Assembly (NCBI RefSeq): GCF_030294945.1
Contig: NZ_AP018448.1
Location: forward strand, 3,844,001-3,908,000
Direction of reading: 5' to 3'
From: Streptomyces graminofaciens
GTDB lineage: Bacteria; Actinomycetota; Actinomycetes; Streptomycetales; Streptomycetaceae
Length of the DNA stretch: 64,000 nt
The translations under genes were made by a program, and so were the position numbers. Positions 27,933-35,725 of this stretch are shown piece after piece (the first letter of the stretch is position 1; each line of letters opens with the position of its first letter). The notes under the pieces are model-generated. The model worked only from the letters and a program-made list of their open reading frames with translations. It did not search any database and was not told the origin of the DNA.

Positions 27933-27965
27933 CTTGACCAGTGGTTGACCATCGGTTGACCAAAC
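27933..27965. promoter_or_regulatory. three 11-nt direct repeats, PhoP-box-like
   Basis: CTTGACCAGTG, GTTGACCATCG and GTTGACCAAAC follow each other with exact 11-nt phasing. OmpR-type response regulators bind such repeats; the Streptomyces PHO box is built of 11-nt units beginning GTTCACC, one base different. It lies about 55 bp before the small secreted protein gene and just after the hairpin at 27895. Confidence 0.6.
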
Positions 27966-28018
27966 CGAGCAACTGCCGGTTCCATGTCATTGGCCGCGAA
28001 CCGCCAGGGGGGAGGCTT

Positions 28019-28420
28019 GTGTTGCGACGTACGACGATCCGAACGGCCGTTTCAGCCCTGGCCGCCGTCCTGCTCGCGCTGCAGCTCTTCGCTCCCACGG
28101 CTTCCTTCGCAGCCGCGCACACACTCCGCAATGTCATGGCCAAGGCAGAGCCCGGAAAGGCACTCAAGGCCAAGCCGGTGCGTGACACGGTAGTCACGTA
28201 CCGCAAGTGCGACCACTCGGAGGACCCGACCGGTCCCCTGCGCACCCGCGACCGCCATCGCGCCGTCGCCCACACCGTTCCCGGCGAGCCCGCGCGCCCG
28301 CTGCTGGGGGAGAACCCAGCGGCCGCGAGCGAACCGGAACGGCCCTCGGCCCGGCATCACCGGACGTCGAGATCCCTCGCGGCCCATACCCCGGCCGCGC
28401 TCCAGGTCTTCCGCTGCTGA
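28019..28420 (+). CDS. small secreted protein of unknown function
   Basis: A 133-residue protein with a clean signal peptide (LRRTTIRTAVSALAAVLLALQLFAP, cleavage near SFAAA). The rest is polar, rich in Arg/His/Pro, without a domain I recognise. Start is either GTG 28019 or TTG 28022: GGAGG at 28011-28015 gives better spacing for the TTG. A hairpin and three 11-nt repeats lie upstream. It precedes the carbonic anhydrase gene by about 95 bp and may share its transcript. Confidence 0.6.
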   Translation: MLRRTTIRTAVSALAAVLLALQLFAPTASFAAAHTLRNVMAKAEPGKALKAKPVRDTVVTYRKCDHSEDPTGPLRTRDRHRAVAHTVPGEPARPLLGENPAAASEPERPSARHHRTSRSLAAHTPAALQVFRC

Positions 28421-28516
28421 GCGGACCGGAGCACCTTCCCCCCCCCACACACACTGTCGTGCACTGTCGTGCAACCCGACGCGCCGCTGCGGCGCGCCAG
28501 GAGGAGTCACCACATC

Positions 28517-29095
28517 ATGCAGCCCCTCATCGACAACGCCCGTACGTTCGGACAGCGCCCTGAGGAGTTCGCCAGGCTGGCCGAAGGCCAGTCCCCCGAG
28601 GTCCTGTTCATCACCTGCTCGGATTCCCGGGTCGTCCCCGCACTGATCACGGGCGCCCGCCCCGGCGAGCTCTTCGAGCTGCGCACCGCGGGCAACATCG
28701 TTCCGCCGTACACCTCCGACCGCCCCACCGGCGAGACGGCGACCATCGAGTACGCCGTGGAGGTCCTCGGCGTCAAGGACATCGTGGTCTGCGGCCACTC
28801 GCACTGCGGCGCCGTGGGCGCGCTGGTGCGCGGCGACGACCTCGACGCCGTCCCGGCCGTACGGGACTGGCTGACCAGTTCGACTCCACGCCCCCAAGGG
28901 ACGGTCGAGGACCCGACGGTGGCCGAGGGCGTCCAGAGCCATGTCCTCAGCCAGCTCCTGCGCCTGCGCTCCTACCCCTGCGTGGAGAAGCGTCTGGCCG
29001 CGGGTGAACTGCGCCTGCGCGGCTGGTACTACGAGGTCCACACCGGCTCCGTGCGCGAACACCGCGCGGAGACCGACCAGTTCGAGACGCTGTGA
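28517..29095 (+). CDS. beta-class carbonic anhydrase
   Basis: A 192-residue beta-carbonic anhydrase. Zinc ligands are in ITCSDSRVVP (Cys and the Asp-Arg dyad near residues 33-38) and in VCGHSHCGAVGAL (His and Cys near 88-92). Catalyses CO2 + H2O to bicarbonate. ATG at 28517 is preceded by AGGAGGAG. The stop overlaps the GTG of the SulP transporter gene (GTGA), so enzyme and transporter are translationally coupled. Confidence 0.95.
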   Translation: MQPLIDNARTFGQRPEEFARLAEGQSPEVLFITCSDSRVVPALITGARPGELFELRTAGNIVPPYTSDRPTGETATIEYAVEVLGVKDIVVCGHSHCGAVGALVRGDDLDAVPAVRDWLTSSTPRPQGTVEDPTVAEGVQSHVLSQLLRLRSYPCVEKRLAAGELRLRGWYYEVHTGSVREHRAETDQFETL

Positions 29096-30603
29096 GCGGC
29101 GGGATGTCCAAGATGACTTCCGCGAGCCCCACCCCCTCCGTCCGGACCAGGTTCCCTCATCTGCGGCAGGATTTCGCCGCTTCGCTCGTCGTGTTCCTGG
29201 TCGCCCTGCCGCTGTGCGTGGGCGTGGCCGTCGCCTCCGGGGTGCCGGCCGAACTGGGCCTGGTCACCGGCATAGTGGGCGGCATCGTCGCCGGCCTGAT
29301 GCCCGGCAGCAGCCTTCAGGTGTCGGGCCCGGCGGCGGGTCTGACCGTGCTGGTCTTCGAGGCGGTGCGCGAGTTCGGGCTGCCCGCGCTCGGCGTGATC
29401 GTGCTGGCCGCCGGTCTGCTGCAACTCGCCATGGGCGCCCTGAAGTTGGGACGCTGGTTCCGGGCGATATCCGTGTCCGTGGTCGAGGGCATGCTGGCTG
29501 GTATCGGGCTCGTGATCATCGCGGGCCAGCTGTACGCGGCCGCCGGGCTGAAGGCTCCGGCCTCCGGCCTGGACAAGATCGCGGGCCTGCCCGGCGCCTT
29601 CGTCGACGCCCTGGGCTCCACGGCCGCCCTCGCCTCCCTCGGGCTCGGCGCGGGCACGGTGGCCGTACTCGTGCTGTGGAAGCGGCTGCCGAAGAAGGTC
29701 CAGGCGGTGCCGGGCGCGCTCGCCGCGGTCGTCCTGGCCACGGTCGTCTCTCTGGCGTTCAGCCTGCCGGTGGCCGATGTGGAGGTGAAGGGCCTGCTGG
29801 ACGCGATCCAGCCGCCGGGCCTGGACGCCTTCGGCGAGCTGGCTAGCCCCGCCATGCTGGGCACGATCCTCGCCTTCACCCTCATCGCCTCCGCCGAGAG
29901 CCTGTTCAGCGCGGCGGCGGTGGACCGGCTGCACGACGGTCCGCGTACCGAGTACGACAAGGAGCTGATGGCGCAGGGCGCGGGCAACACGGTGTGCGGG
30001 CTGCTGGGCGCGCTGCCGATGACCGCGGTGATCGTACGCAGCTCGGCGAACCTCCAGGCGGGCGCGAAGACGAAGGCGTCCCGGGTCCTGCACGGCGTCT
30101 GGCTGCTGCTCTTCGCGGCGCTGCTGCCCGGCGCTCTCGCCCTCATCCCGCTGCCCGCCCTGGCCGGCATCCTCGTCCACGCGGGCTGGAAGCTGATCCC
30201 GTTCCGTGAGGTCGTCTCGCTGTGGCGGGCGCACCGGGGCGAGGCGCTGATCCTCGTCGCCACGGCCGTGGCGATCGTCGTGGTCAACATGTTCGAGGGC
30301 GTGCTGATCGGTCTGGCCCTCTCCGTCGCCAAGACGGCGTGGGAGGCCTCGCACATCAAGCTGGAGGTCATCGACAAGGGCGCGGGCCCGGTGCAGGCGT
30401 ACCTCTCCGGGAACGCCACGTTCCTCCGCCTGCCGAAGATCCTGGACAGTCTGGAGTCGCTCCCCCAGGACCGCCCCGTCGAACTCCACCTCTCCGGCCT
30501 CCACCACCTCGACCACGCCTGCCGCACCGCCCTCGAATCCTGGGCGGAACGACACAGCGCGACGGGAACGGAACCGGTGAAGGTGACGTCGGGAACGCTC
30601 TGA
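29092..30603 (+). CDS. SulP-family anion transporter, probable bicarbonate transporter
   Basis: A 503-residue membrane protein. The SulP transport domain begins FPHLRQDFAASLVVFLVALPLCVGVAVASGVP and includes SSLQVSGPAAGLTVLV and TLIASAESLFSAAAVDRLHDGPRTEYDKELMAQGAGN, with about 11-12 helices. A cut-down STAS domain follows (GNATFLRLPKILDSLESLPQDRPVELHLSGLHHLDHAC). GTG start at 29092 overlaps the carbonic anhydrase stop by 4 bp. The coupling points to bicarbonate (BicA-like) rather than sulfate. Substrate is inferred from context only. Confidence 0.9.
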   Translation: MSGGMSKMTSASPTPSVRTRFPHLRQDFAASLVVFLVALPLCVGVAVASGVPAELGLVTGIVGGIVAGLMPGSSLQVSGPAAGLTVLVFEAVREFGLPALGVIVLAAGLLQLAMGALKLGRWFRAISVSVVEGMLAGIGLVIIAGQLYAAAGLKAPASGLDKIAGLPGAFVDALGSTAALASLGLGAGTVAVLVLWKRLPKKVQAVPGALAAVVLATVVSLAFSLPVADVEVKGLLDAIQPPGLDAFGELASPAMLGTILAFTLIASAESLFSAAAVDRLHDGPRTEYDKELMAQGAGNTVCGLLGALPMTAVIVRSSANLQAGAKTKASRVLHGVWLLLFAALLPGALALIPLPALAGILVHAGWKLIPFREVVSLWRAHRGEALILVATAVAIVVVNMFEGVLIGLALSVAKTAWEASHIKLEVIDKGAGPVQAYLSGNATFLRLPKILDSLESLPQDRPVELHLSGLHHLDHACRTALESWAERHSATGTEPVKVTSGTL

Positions 30604-30623
30604 CCGAGATCTGAGCCCACCAC

Positions 30624-30664
30624 CGCCCCAGCCGCAGGCCGGCCAAGCGGCTGCGGCTGGGGCG
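30624..30664 (+). terminator. strong hairpin terminator after the SulP gene
   Basis: CGCCCCAGCCGCA (30624-30636) pairs with TGCGGCTGGGGCG (30652-30664), 13 of 13, with additional GGCC pairing inside. It begins 21 bp after the SulP stop. There is no T-run, as usual for Streptomyces. Confidence 0.75.
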
Positions 30665-30929
30665 ACGCACGGTCCGCCTCAGCCGCAGCCGCAGCCGGCC
30701 ATGCCGCTGGGGCGGCACCCCGTCCGCCCCTGACTGCGGGCACCCGACCCGCAAAGAGCGGCACCCCGTAGGCGCCGGGCCGCGCGCGACCTACCCCCGC
30801 CCAGCAACAGCCGCGGGCGCCAGCGCCCAGACGCGGCGGCGTACACGCGTAGGCCCGTACGGGTCTCGTGCCGCCGCCCGGCGGAGTGTTGCCCGCACCC
30901 GTACCGACGGCTCCCCGGATGGTGCCGTC
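30665..30929. other. gene-free stretch before the serine hydrolase remnant
   Basis: No gene is supported. Close to the terminator it has more AGCCGCAG-type repeats (about 30678-30695) related to the hairpin arms. The rest is Arg/Pro-coding-looking GC-rich sequence without start signals. Confidence 0.5.
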
Positions 30930-31652
30930 ATGACGCGTACCCGTACGGCCTCCCTGTGCGCCGCCGCCCTCCTCATCGCGAGCCTCCAGACGACGGCCAC
31001 GGCCACGGCCATGCCCGCGCCCACCTCCGTCCCGCGCCACGAACAGCGCTGTACGAGCATCCCGGGCAAGCCGCGGGGCGAGGCGCACCAGGTCATGGAC
31101 GTCGTGCGCGAGGCCCGCCGGGGGCTCGACCTCAAGGAAGTCCTGGTCCGGGTCACGACCGGCGGCCGGAAGGCGGTGACCGGGGCGGCCTTCCTGACGG
31201 AGCTGTACGCCCACCCGTTCCGGCAGTGGACCCCGCGCGAACTCGTCGCCCACCCCCTCCGCCACCCCCTCCGTCACGCCCTGCGGTACCGGCCGGGCAT
31301 CAACTGGAGCTGTTCGCACGCCGACTTCGTCCTCCTCGGCATCGCCTTGTTGGAGAAGATCACCGGCACCCCGCTGGAGCAGTTCCTGCGCGAACACGTC
31401 ATGGACCCGCTGGATCTGCGCGAGCCCCGCAACGGCTTCACCCCCGAGATCCCGCAGCCCGTGCTGCACGCCTACGACGCCGAACGCGGCCTCCACGAGG
31501 AGTCCCCGTACGGGAACCCGTCCTGGTCCACCGCCCCCGGCGCGGTGCTCACCGGCGACATCTACGGCTGGGTGTTCCAGAACAACACGGCGGAGACGAT
31601 CACCAACCGCGTCCCGGCCGCCCTGGCACCGGACCGGCCGCTGGGCGGCTAG
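30930..31652 (+). pseudogene. degenerate secreted beta-lactamase-type serine hydrolase
   Basis: The 240-codon frame starts with a good signal peptide (MTRTRTASLCAAALLIASLQ) and continues into pieces of a class C beta-lactamase/D-Ala-D-Ala carboxypeptidase: VTTGGRKAVTGAAFL, ELVAHPLRHPLRHALRYRPGINWSCSHADFVLLGIALLEKITGTPLEQFLREHVMDPLDL, and GNPSWSTAPGAVLTGD. The SxxK catalytic motif is missing, the usual YSN motif is replaced by WSCSH, and the product is about 150-200 residues shorter than the family. An internal deletion removed the active site. It is a remnant or a non-catalytic secreted protein. Confidence 0.6.
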
Positions 31653-31759
31653 GCGTGGCCCCATGGCCTACCCCTACGGAATCGACGGTCGCCTCAGCCC
31701 CCACCCCCGACATATCGTGGTATTCGCGGTGATACGGGGCGGCTCGAAAGGTGGTCGTC

Positions 31760-32653
31760 ATGATCCAGGAACTGCTGGCGGCGGCTGTGGCGGTCGGTGC
31801 CGCCGGGGCCGTGTACGTCGCCGCGGCGGCACGGGTCGTCAAGCAGTACGAGCGCGGAGTCGTGTTCCGACTCGGGCGCCTGCTGGGCGAGCCGCGCACC
31901 CCCGGCTTCACCCTGGTCGTGCCGGGCGTCGATCGTCTCCGCAAGGTGAACATGCAGATCGTGACGATGCCGGTGCCCGCGCAGGAGGGCATCACCCGGG
32001 ACAACGTGACCGTGCGTGTCGACGCGGTCGTGTACTTCAAGGTCGTCGACGCGGCGAACGCGCTCGTCACGGTCGAGGACTACAAGTTCGCGGTCTCCCA
32101 GATGGCCCAGACCTCCCTCCGCTCGATCATCGGCAAGAGCGACCTGGACGACCTGCTGTCCAACCGCGAGAAGCTCAACCAGGGCCTGGAGCTGATGATC
32201 GACAGCCCGGCCGTCGGCTGGGGCGTCCAGGTCGACCGGGTCGAGATCAAGGACGTGTCCCTGCCGGAGACGATGAAGCGGTCCATGGCCCGGCAGGCCG
32301 AGGCCGACCGGGAGCGCCGGGCCCGGATCATCAACGCCGACGCCGAGTTGCAGGCCTCGAAGAAGCTCGCCGAGGCGGCGAAGGAGATGTCCGAGCAGCC
32401 CGCCGCGCTCCAACTGCGCCTGCTGCAGACCGTGGTGGCGGTCGCCGCCGAGAAGAACTCCACGCTCGTGCTGCCCTTCCCGGTGGAGCTGCTGAGGTTC
32501 CTGGAACGGGCCCAAGGCGACCAGCCCCCCGCTGCTCCCCACCACCAGCCCCTCGCTCCCCACCAACAGCCCTCCACCCCCCACCAGCAGCCCGAAAAGG
32601 CACCCCTTCAGCCACCCGACACCCCACCCGCCCCACCAAGGCCGACCGAGTGA
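31760..32653 (+). CDS. SPFH/band 7 (slipin-type) membrane protein
   Basis: A 297-residue stomatin-like protein. One N-terminal membrane segment (LLAAAVAVGAAGAVYVAAAARVV), then the band 7 domain (VKQYERGVVFRLGRLLGEPRTPGFTLVVPGVDRLRKVNMQ, VDAVVYFKVVDAANALVTVEDY, TSLRSIIGKSDLDDLLSNREKLN), then a helical stretch. The last 45 residues are Pro/His/Gln-rich, with repeated HQQP units. ATG at 31760 follows AAAGGTGG. Scaffold for membrane microdomains and protease regulation in relatives. No NfeD partner lies beside it. Confidence 0.9.
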   Translation: MIQELLAAAVAVGAAGAVYVAAAARVVKQYERGVVFRLGRLLGEPRTPGFTLVVPGVDRLRKVNMQIVTMPVPAQEGITRDNVTVRVDAVVYFKVVDAANALVTVEDYKFAVSQMAQTSLRSIIGKSDLDDLLSNREKLNQGLELMIDSPAVGWGVQVDRVEIKDVSLPETMKRSMARQAEADRERRARIINADAELQASKKLAEAAKEMSEQPAALQLRLLQTVVAVAAEKNSTLVLPFPVELLRFLERAQGDQPPAAPHHQPLAPHQQPSTPHQQPEKAPLQPPDTPPAPPRPTE

Positions 32654-32750
32654 TGCCCCCATCACCTTCTACGCGCGTGGTTCCCGGCGCCGTGACCGCG
32701 TGATACACACAGGCGAATCACATCCTGTCCGCCAACAGGAAGGTTGCCCC

Positions 32751-34121
32751 GTGTCAGTGACACGTCGTCAAGTCATCGCCCGTTCCGGTGCCCTGGGAGC
32801 GGGCATCGCCTTCACCGGAGCCCTCTCCGAACTCTTCGAGGGCACGGCCGCCGCACAGAGCGCCCTCGGCCACTGCGGGTACGGCCCGCTCGTCCCCGAC
32901 CCGAACGGCCTGCTCGACCTGCCGGAAGGTTTCCACTACAAGGTCCTCTCCCGCGAGGGAGACCAGCTCCGCTCCGGCGAGGGCCAGGTCCCCACCAACC
33001 ACGACGGCATGTCCGCCTTCACCGGTAGACACGGCCGCGTCCACCTGGTCCGCAACCACGAGAACCGCCACAGCGCCCGTATCCCGGTCCCCACCATCGA
33101 GGGCCTGACGTACGATCCGGCCGGCAAGGGCGGCTGTACGGCCCTGACGCTGGACTCCCGCAACCACGTGCTCTCGGAGCGGGTCGCCATCGCCGGTACG
33201 GCCGTCAACTGCGCGGGCGGGCCCACCCCTTGGGGCACATGGCTGACCTGCGAGGAGAACGAGGACAAGGCCGGCACCAACGGCTACACCAAGGACCACG
33301 GTTTCATCTTCGAGGTCGACCCTGCCGACCCGCACCGCTCGGGCGCCGTCCCTCTCACCGCGATGGGCCGCTTCCAGCACGAGGCGATCGCGGTGGACCC
33401 GCACACCGGCATCGTCTACGAGACCGAGGACGCCTTCCTCAAGCCATTCGGCCTCTTCTACCGCTTCCTTCCCGCCAAACCGAAGGGCGGCCTCGGTTCG
33501 CTCCGCGCGGGCGGCAGGCTCCAGGCGATGCGCGTACCCGGCGTACCGGACCTGTCCTCCATCCAGGAGACGGGCGCCTCGTTCAGCGGCGTCGAATGGG
33601 TGGACGTCCCGGACCCGCTCGCCGCCCAGACCCCCATCCGCCTCCAGGACTTCGGCCCGAAGGGCATCACGCACGCGCAGAAGCTGGAGGGCTGCTACTG
33701 GGGCGGCCGCTGCGTGTACTTCGTCTCCTCCTTCGCCCACAGCGCGGAGGGCTCGGCGGCCGACCACTACGGCCAGATCTGGCGCTACGACCCCGCGAAG
33801 CGCACCCTCACCCTGGTCATCGTGTTCGGCCCCGACACCGACATCCAGCTCCCCGGCGAGTCCCCCGACAACATCTGCCTCGCCCCCAGCGGCGGCCTGA
33901 TGGTCTGCGAGGACGGCAACGGCGCCCAGCACGTCTACGGCGTCACCCGCCAGGGCGAGGTCTACGCCATGGCCCGCAACGCCCAGAACATCGGCACCGA
34001 CACCGAGCCGGAGTGGGGCGAGTTCGCGGGCGTGACCTTCTCGCCCGACGGCAGGACGATGTACGTCAACTGCTACACCCCGGGAACGACGTTCGCGGTG
34101 ACGGGCCCCTGGCGCCGCTGA
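32751..34121 (+). CDS. PhoX/DUF839-family exported protein, Tat substrate
   Basis: A 456-residue protein. GTG at 32751 follows AGGAAGG and gives a twin-arginine leader (VTRRQVIARSGALGAGIAFTGAL). The body is DUF839, the calcium/iron-dependent PhoX alkaline phosphatase family: YGPLVPDPNGLLDLPEGFHYKVLS, HLVRNHENRH, GGPTPWGTWLTCEENE, GRFQHEAIAVDPHTGIVYETED, GCYWGGRCVYFVSS, GESPDNICLAPSGGLMVCEDG, GVTFSPDGRTMYVN. Probably a secreted phosphomonoesterase, or a metal-binding beta-propeller. A strong terminator hairpin follows at 34150. Confidence 0.85.
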   Translation: MSVTRRQVIARSGALGAGIAFTGALSELFEGTAAAQSALGHCGYGPLVPDPNGLLDLPEGFHYKVLSREGDQLRSGEGQVPTNHDGMSAFTGRHGRVHLVRNHENRHSARIPVPTIEGLTYDPAGKGGCTALTLDSRNHVLSERVAIAGTAVNCAGGPTPWGTWLTCEENEDKAGTNGYTKDHGFIFEVDPADPHRSGAVPLTAMGRFQHEAIAVDPHTGIVYETEDAFLKPFGLFYRFLPAKPKGGLGSLRAGGRLQAMRVPGVPDLSSIQETGASFSGVEWVDVPDPLAAQTPIRLQDFGPKGITHAQKLEGCYWGGRCVYFVSSFAHSAEGSAADHYGQIWRYDPAKRTLTLVIVFGPDTDIQLPGESPDNICLAPSGGLMVCEDGNGAQHVYGVTRQGEVYAMARNAQNIGTDTEPEWGEFAGVTFSPDGRTMYVNCYTPGTTFAVTGPWRR

Positions 34122-34149
34122 CGACAGCCTGACCTCCGACACCCTCGAG

Positions 34150-34193
34150 TGCGGGGCCGACACCGATCCCAGCCGACCGGTGTCGGCCCCGCA
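34150..34193 (+). terminator. terminator hairpin after the PhoX-like gene
   Basis: TGCGGGGCCGACACC (34150-34164) pairs perfectly with GGTGTCGGCCCCGCA (34179-34193) across a 14-nt loop. It starts 28 bp after the stop of the PhoX-like gene. Confidence 0.85.
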
Positions 34194-34233
34194 GCCACCT
34201 GCCGACCGAGAAAGCCCGAGAAAGCCCGAGACG

Positions 34234-34587
34234 ATGAACACGCGCACCCTGACGTTCGGCCTGTACGCCGACGAGGAAGGGCTGACCTGGGTCAGACAGC
34301 TCGTCGCCGACGCGACGACTCCCCGAAGCGCCCGGATCATCGACACCGCCGTCGCCCACACCCTCCCCGGCGGCATGCCGACCACCGAGATGTACGACAT
34401 CCTCGCCGACCAGTGGGGCTACGAGAACCCCGGCCGGAACCCCGGCACCCGCGAACTGGTGGAACTGCGCGTCCGCTTGGCATGCTCCCTGCGGACCTGG
34501 CGGGCGATACGCAAGACGCTGATCAGAACGCTCTGCCCGGAGGGCATGGCCCCGCACACCTGCCGAGTGCCTTGGTTCGCGGCGTGA
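34234..34587 (+). CDS. hypothetical protein, 117 aa
   Basis: Frame of 117 codons from ATG 34234 (MNTRTLTFGLYADEEGLTWVRQL). A GTG at 34180 in the same frame lies inside the upstream terminator stem, so the later start is preferred, though the ribosome site is weak. The protein has a middle DILADQWGYENPGRNPGTRELVELRVRLA and a C-terminus with two Cys (LCPEGMAPHTCRVPW). No family recognised. Its end runs into a 9-bp tandem repeat. Confidence 0.5.
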   Translation: MNTRTLTFGLYADEEGLTWVRQLVADATTPRSARIIDTAVAHTLPGGMPTTEMYDILADQWGYENPGRNPGTRELVELRVRLACSLRTWRAIRKTLIRTLCPEGMAPHTCRVPWFAA

Positions 34588-34607
34588 GCGGCGTGAGCGG
34601 CGTGAGC
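34581..34607. repeat. 9-bp tandem repeat across a stop codon
   Basis: Three exact units of GGCGTGAGC. The first contains the TGA stop of the 117-aa gene; each further unit supplies another in-frame TGA. Confidence 0.9.
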
Positions 34608-34781
34608 GGCGGCCCCGGTGACCGGCCCGCAAGGCCCTGGCCCGTGCTCCCCGCGTAGATTTTTCTGTCCGCTTCCGGATAATTCTCCGACGTCCTTTTG
34701 ATCAGTCCGGGCTTCACTGTGCGTAGTCTGCGTTTACGGTGGCGTCCGTGGACGCCCGCTCGACATGAACCGGTGAACCAC

Positions 34782-35543
34782 ATGGGCACACCCCCCACCT
34801 CGGTGTCCAGCAGCGACGGGACCACCCGGGTCTTCGTCGCCCACGAGAAGCTCTCCCGGGCGATGCTGCTGTACCGGCAGTTACGCTCGAAGGGGCTGCA
34901 TGTCATCGCGCCCCGCTTGGGGCCGGGCGTCTCGCCGCTGCGGCAGATCCACGCGTACCGGCCGGACGTCGTCCTGCTGGGCGTCACCTCGCCCAGGTCC
35001 CCCTGGGACGCCATGGCCCTCGCGCGTACGCTGCGCGCCCAGCCCGTGCGGCCCGGCATCCTCTTCCTCACCGGCGGCCCGTGCCGGGCGACGGATCTGA
35101 GTCTGGCCGACGACTACACCCTCGACGGCTGCTCCGCCGCCGAACTGACCCTGCGTGTAGAGGTGTTGCTCACCCGGCGCTCGGCCTCGGACCCGGCCCC
35201 GCCGACGCCCCGACAGGCTCCCGCGCCAGGACTGCATGTCCTTGCGGCCAGTCGTCGCGTCCTGCTGCACGGGCACGAAGTCACCCTCACCGCGACGGAG
35301 TTCGACATCCTCCAGGTCCTGGTCGAGCACGCGGGGCAGGTCGTCCCCAAGGGCGAGATCCTCGACCGTGTCTGGCACCACGACTTCAACGGCGAGTCCA
35401 ACATCGTCGAGGCGTACATCTGCAATCTGCGCCGCAAGCTCGCCGACTCCCAGCGCACGCTCATCACCACCGTGCGCGGCATCGGCTATCGCCTGGCCGC
35501 CGACGACCAGCAGTTCTCCCCCGACGCCGCCGTTCTCGCCTGA
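34782..35543 (+). CDS. atypical OmpR-type response regulator with a TTA codon
   Basis: A 253-residue protein. The N-terminal part aligns with a receiver domain (VFVAHEKLSRAMLLYRQLRSKGLHVIAP, YRPDVVLLGVTSPRSPWDAMALARTLR, PGILFLTGGPCRATDLSLADDYTLDG) but the phosphoacceptor Asp is Gly (VLLGV), the acidic pair is replaced by AHE, and the switch Lys is missing. The C-terminus is an intact OmpR winged helix (VTLTATEFDILQVLVEHAGQVVPKGEILDRVW, EAYICNLRRKL, VRGIGYRL). Codon 34 (34881-34883) is TTA, so translation needs the bldA tRNA. No kinase gene is adjacent. ATG at 34782 is chosen; the ribosome site is poor and GTG 34773 is an alternative. Confidence 0.85.
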   Translation: MGTPPTSVSSSDGTTRVFVAHEKLSRAMLLYRQLRSKGLHVIAPRLGPGVSPLRQIHAYRPDVVLLGVTSPRSPWDAMALARTLRAQPVRPGILFLTGGPCRATDLSLADDYTLDGCSAAELTLRVEVLLTRRSASDPAPPTPRQAPAPGLHVLAASRRVLLHGHEVTLTATEFDILQVLVEHAGQVVPKGEILDRVWHHDFNGESNIVEAYICNLRRKLADSQRTLITTVRGIGYRLAADDQQFSPDAAVLA

Positions 35544-35560
35544 CGCCGCCGTTCTCGCCT
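35523..35560. repeat. 19-bp tandem duplication spanning a stop codon
   Basis: GACGCCGCCGTTCTCGCCT occurs twice head to tail (35523-35541, 35542-35560). The first copy encodes the last residues of the regulator and its final T begins the TGA stop; the second lies wholly after the stop. Confidence 0.95.
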
Positions 35561-35725
35561 GACGCGTGTATGTACGCATACCGTCGCCTCGGTCGAGCTG
35601 GAGGCAAAGGCGGTCACCACAGCAGTGCCCAGGTGTCGCCCAGGCGGGTGACTTCGTGCCGGACTCCAGCTGAAACGGGCAGCTGAACCGACAATCCGCA
35701 CACCCCGCCCGTTTACGTTCGTCCG

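Noticed and set aside
34180..34233. Earlier GTG start for the 117-aa hypothetical gene
   Set aside because: It lies inside the right arm of the terminator stem of the PhoX-like gene and adds only a Pro-rich leader.
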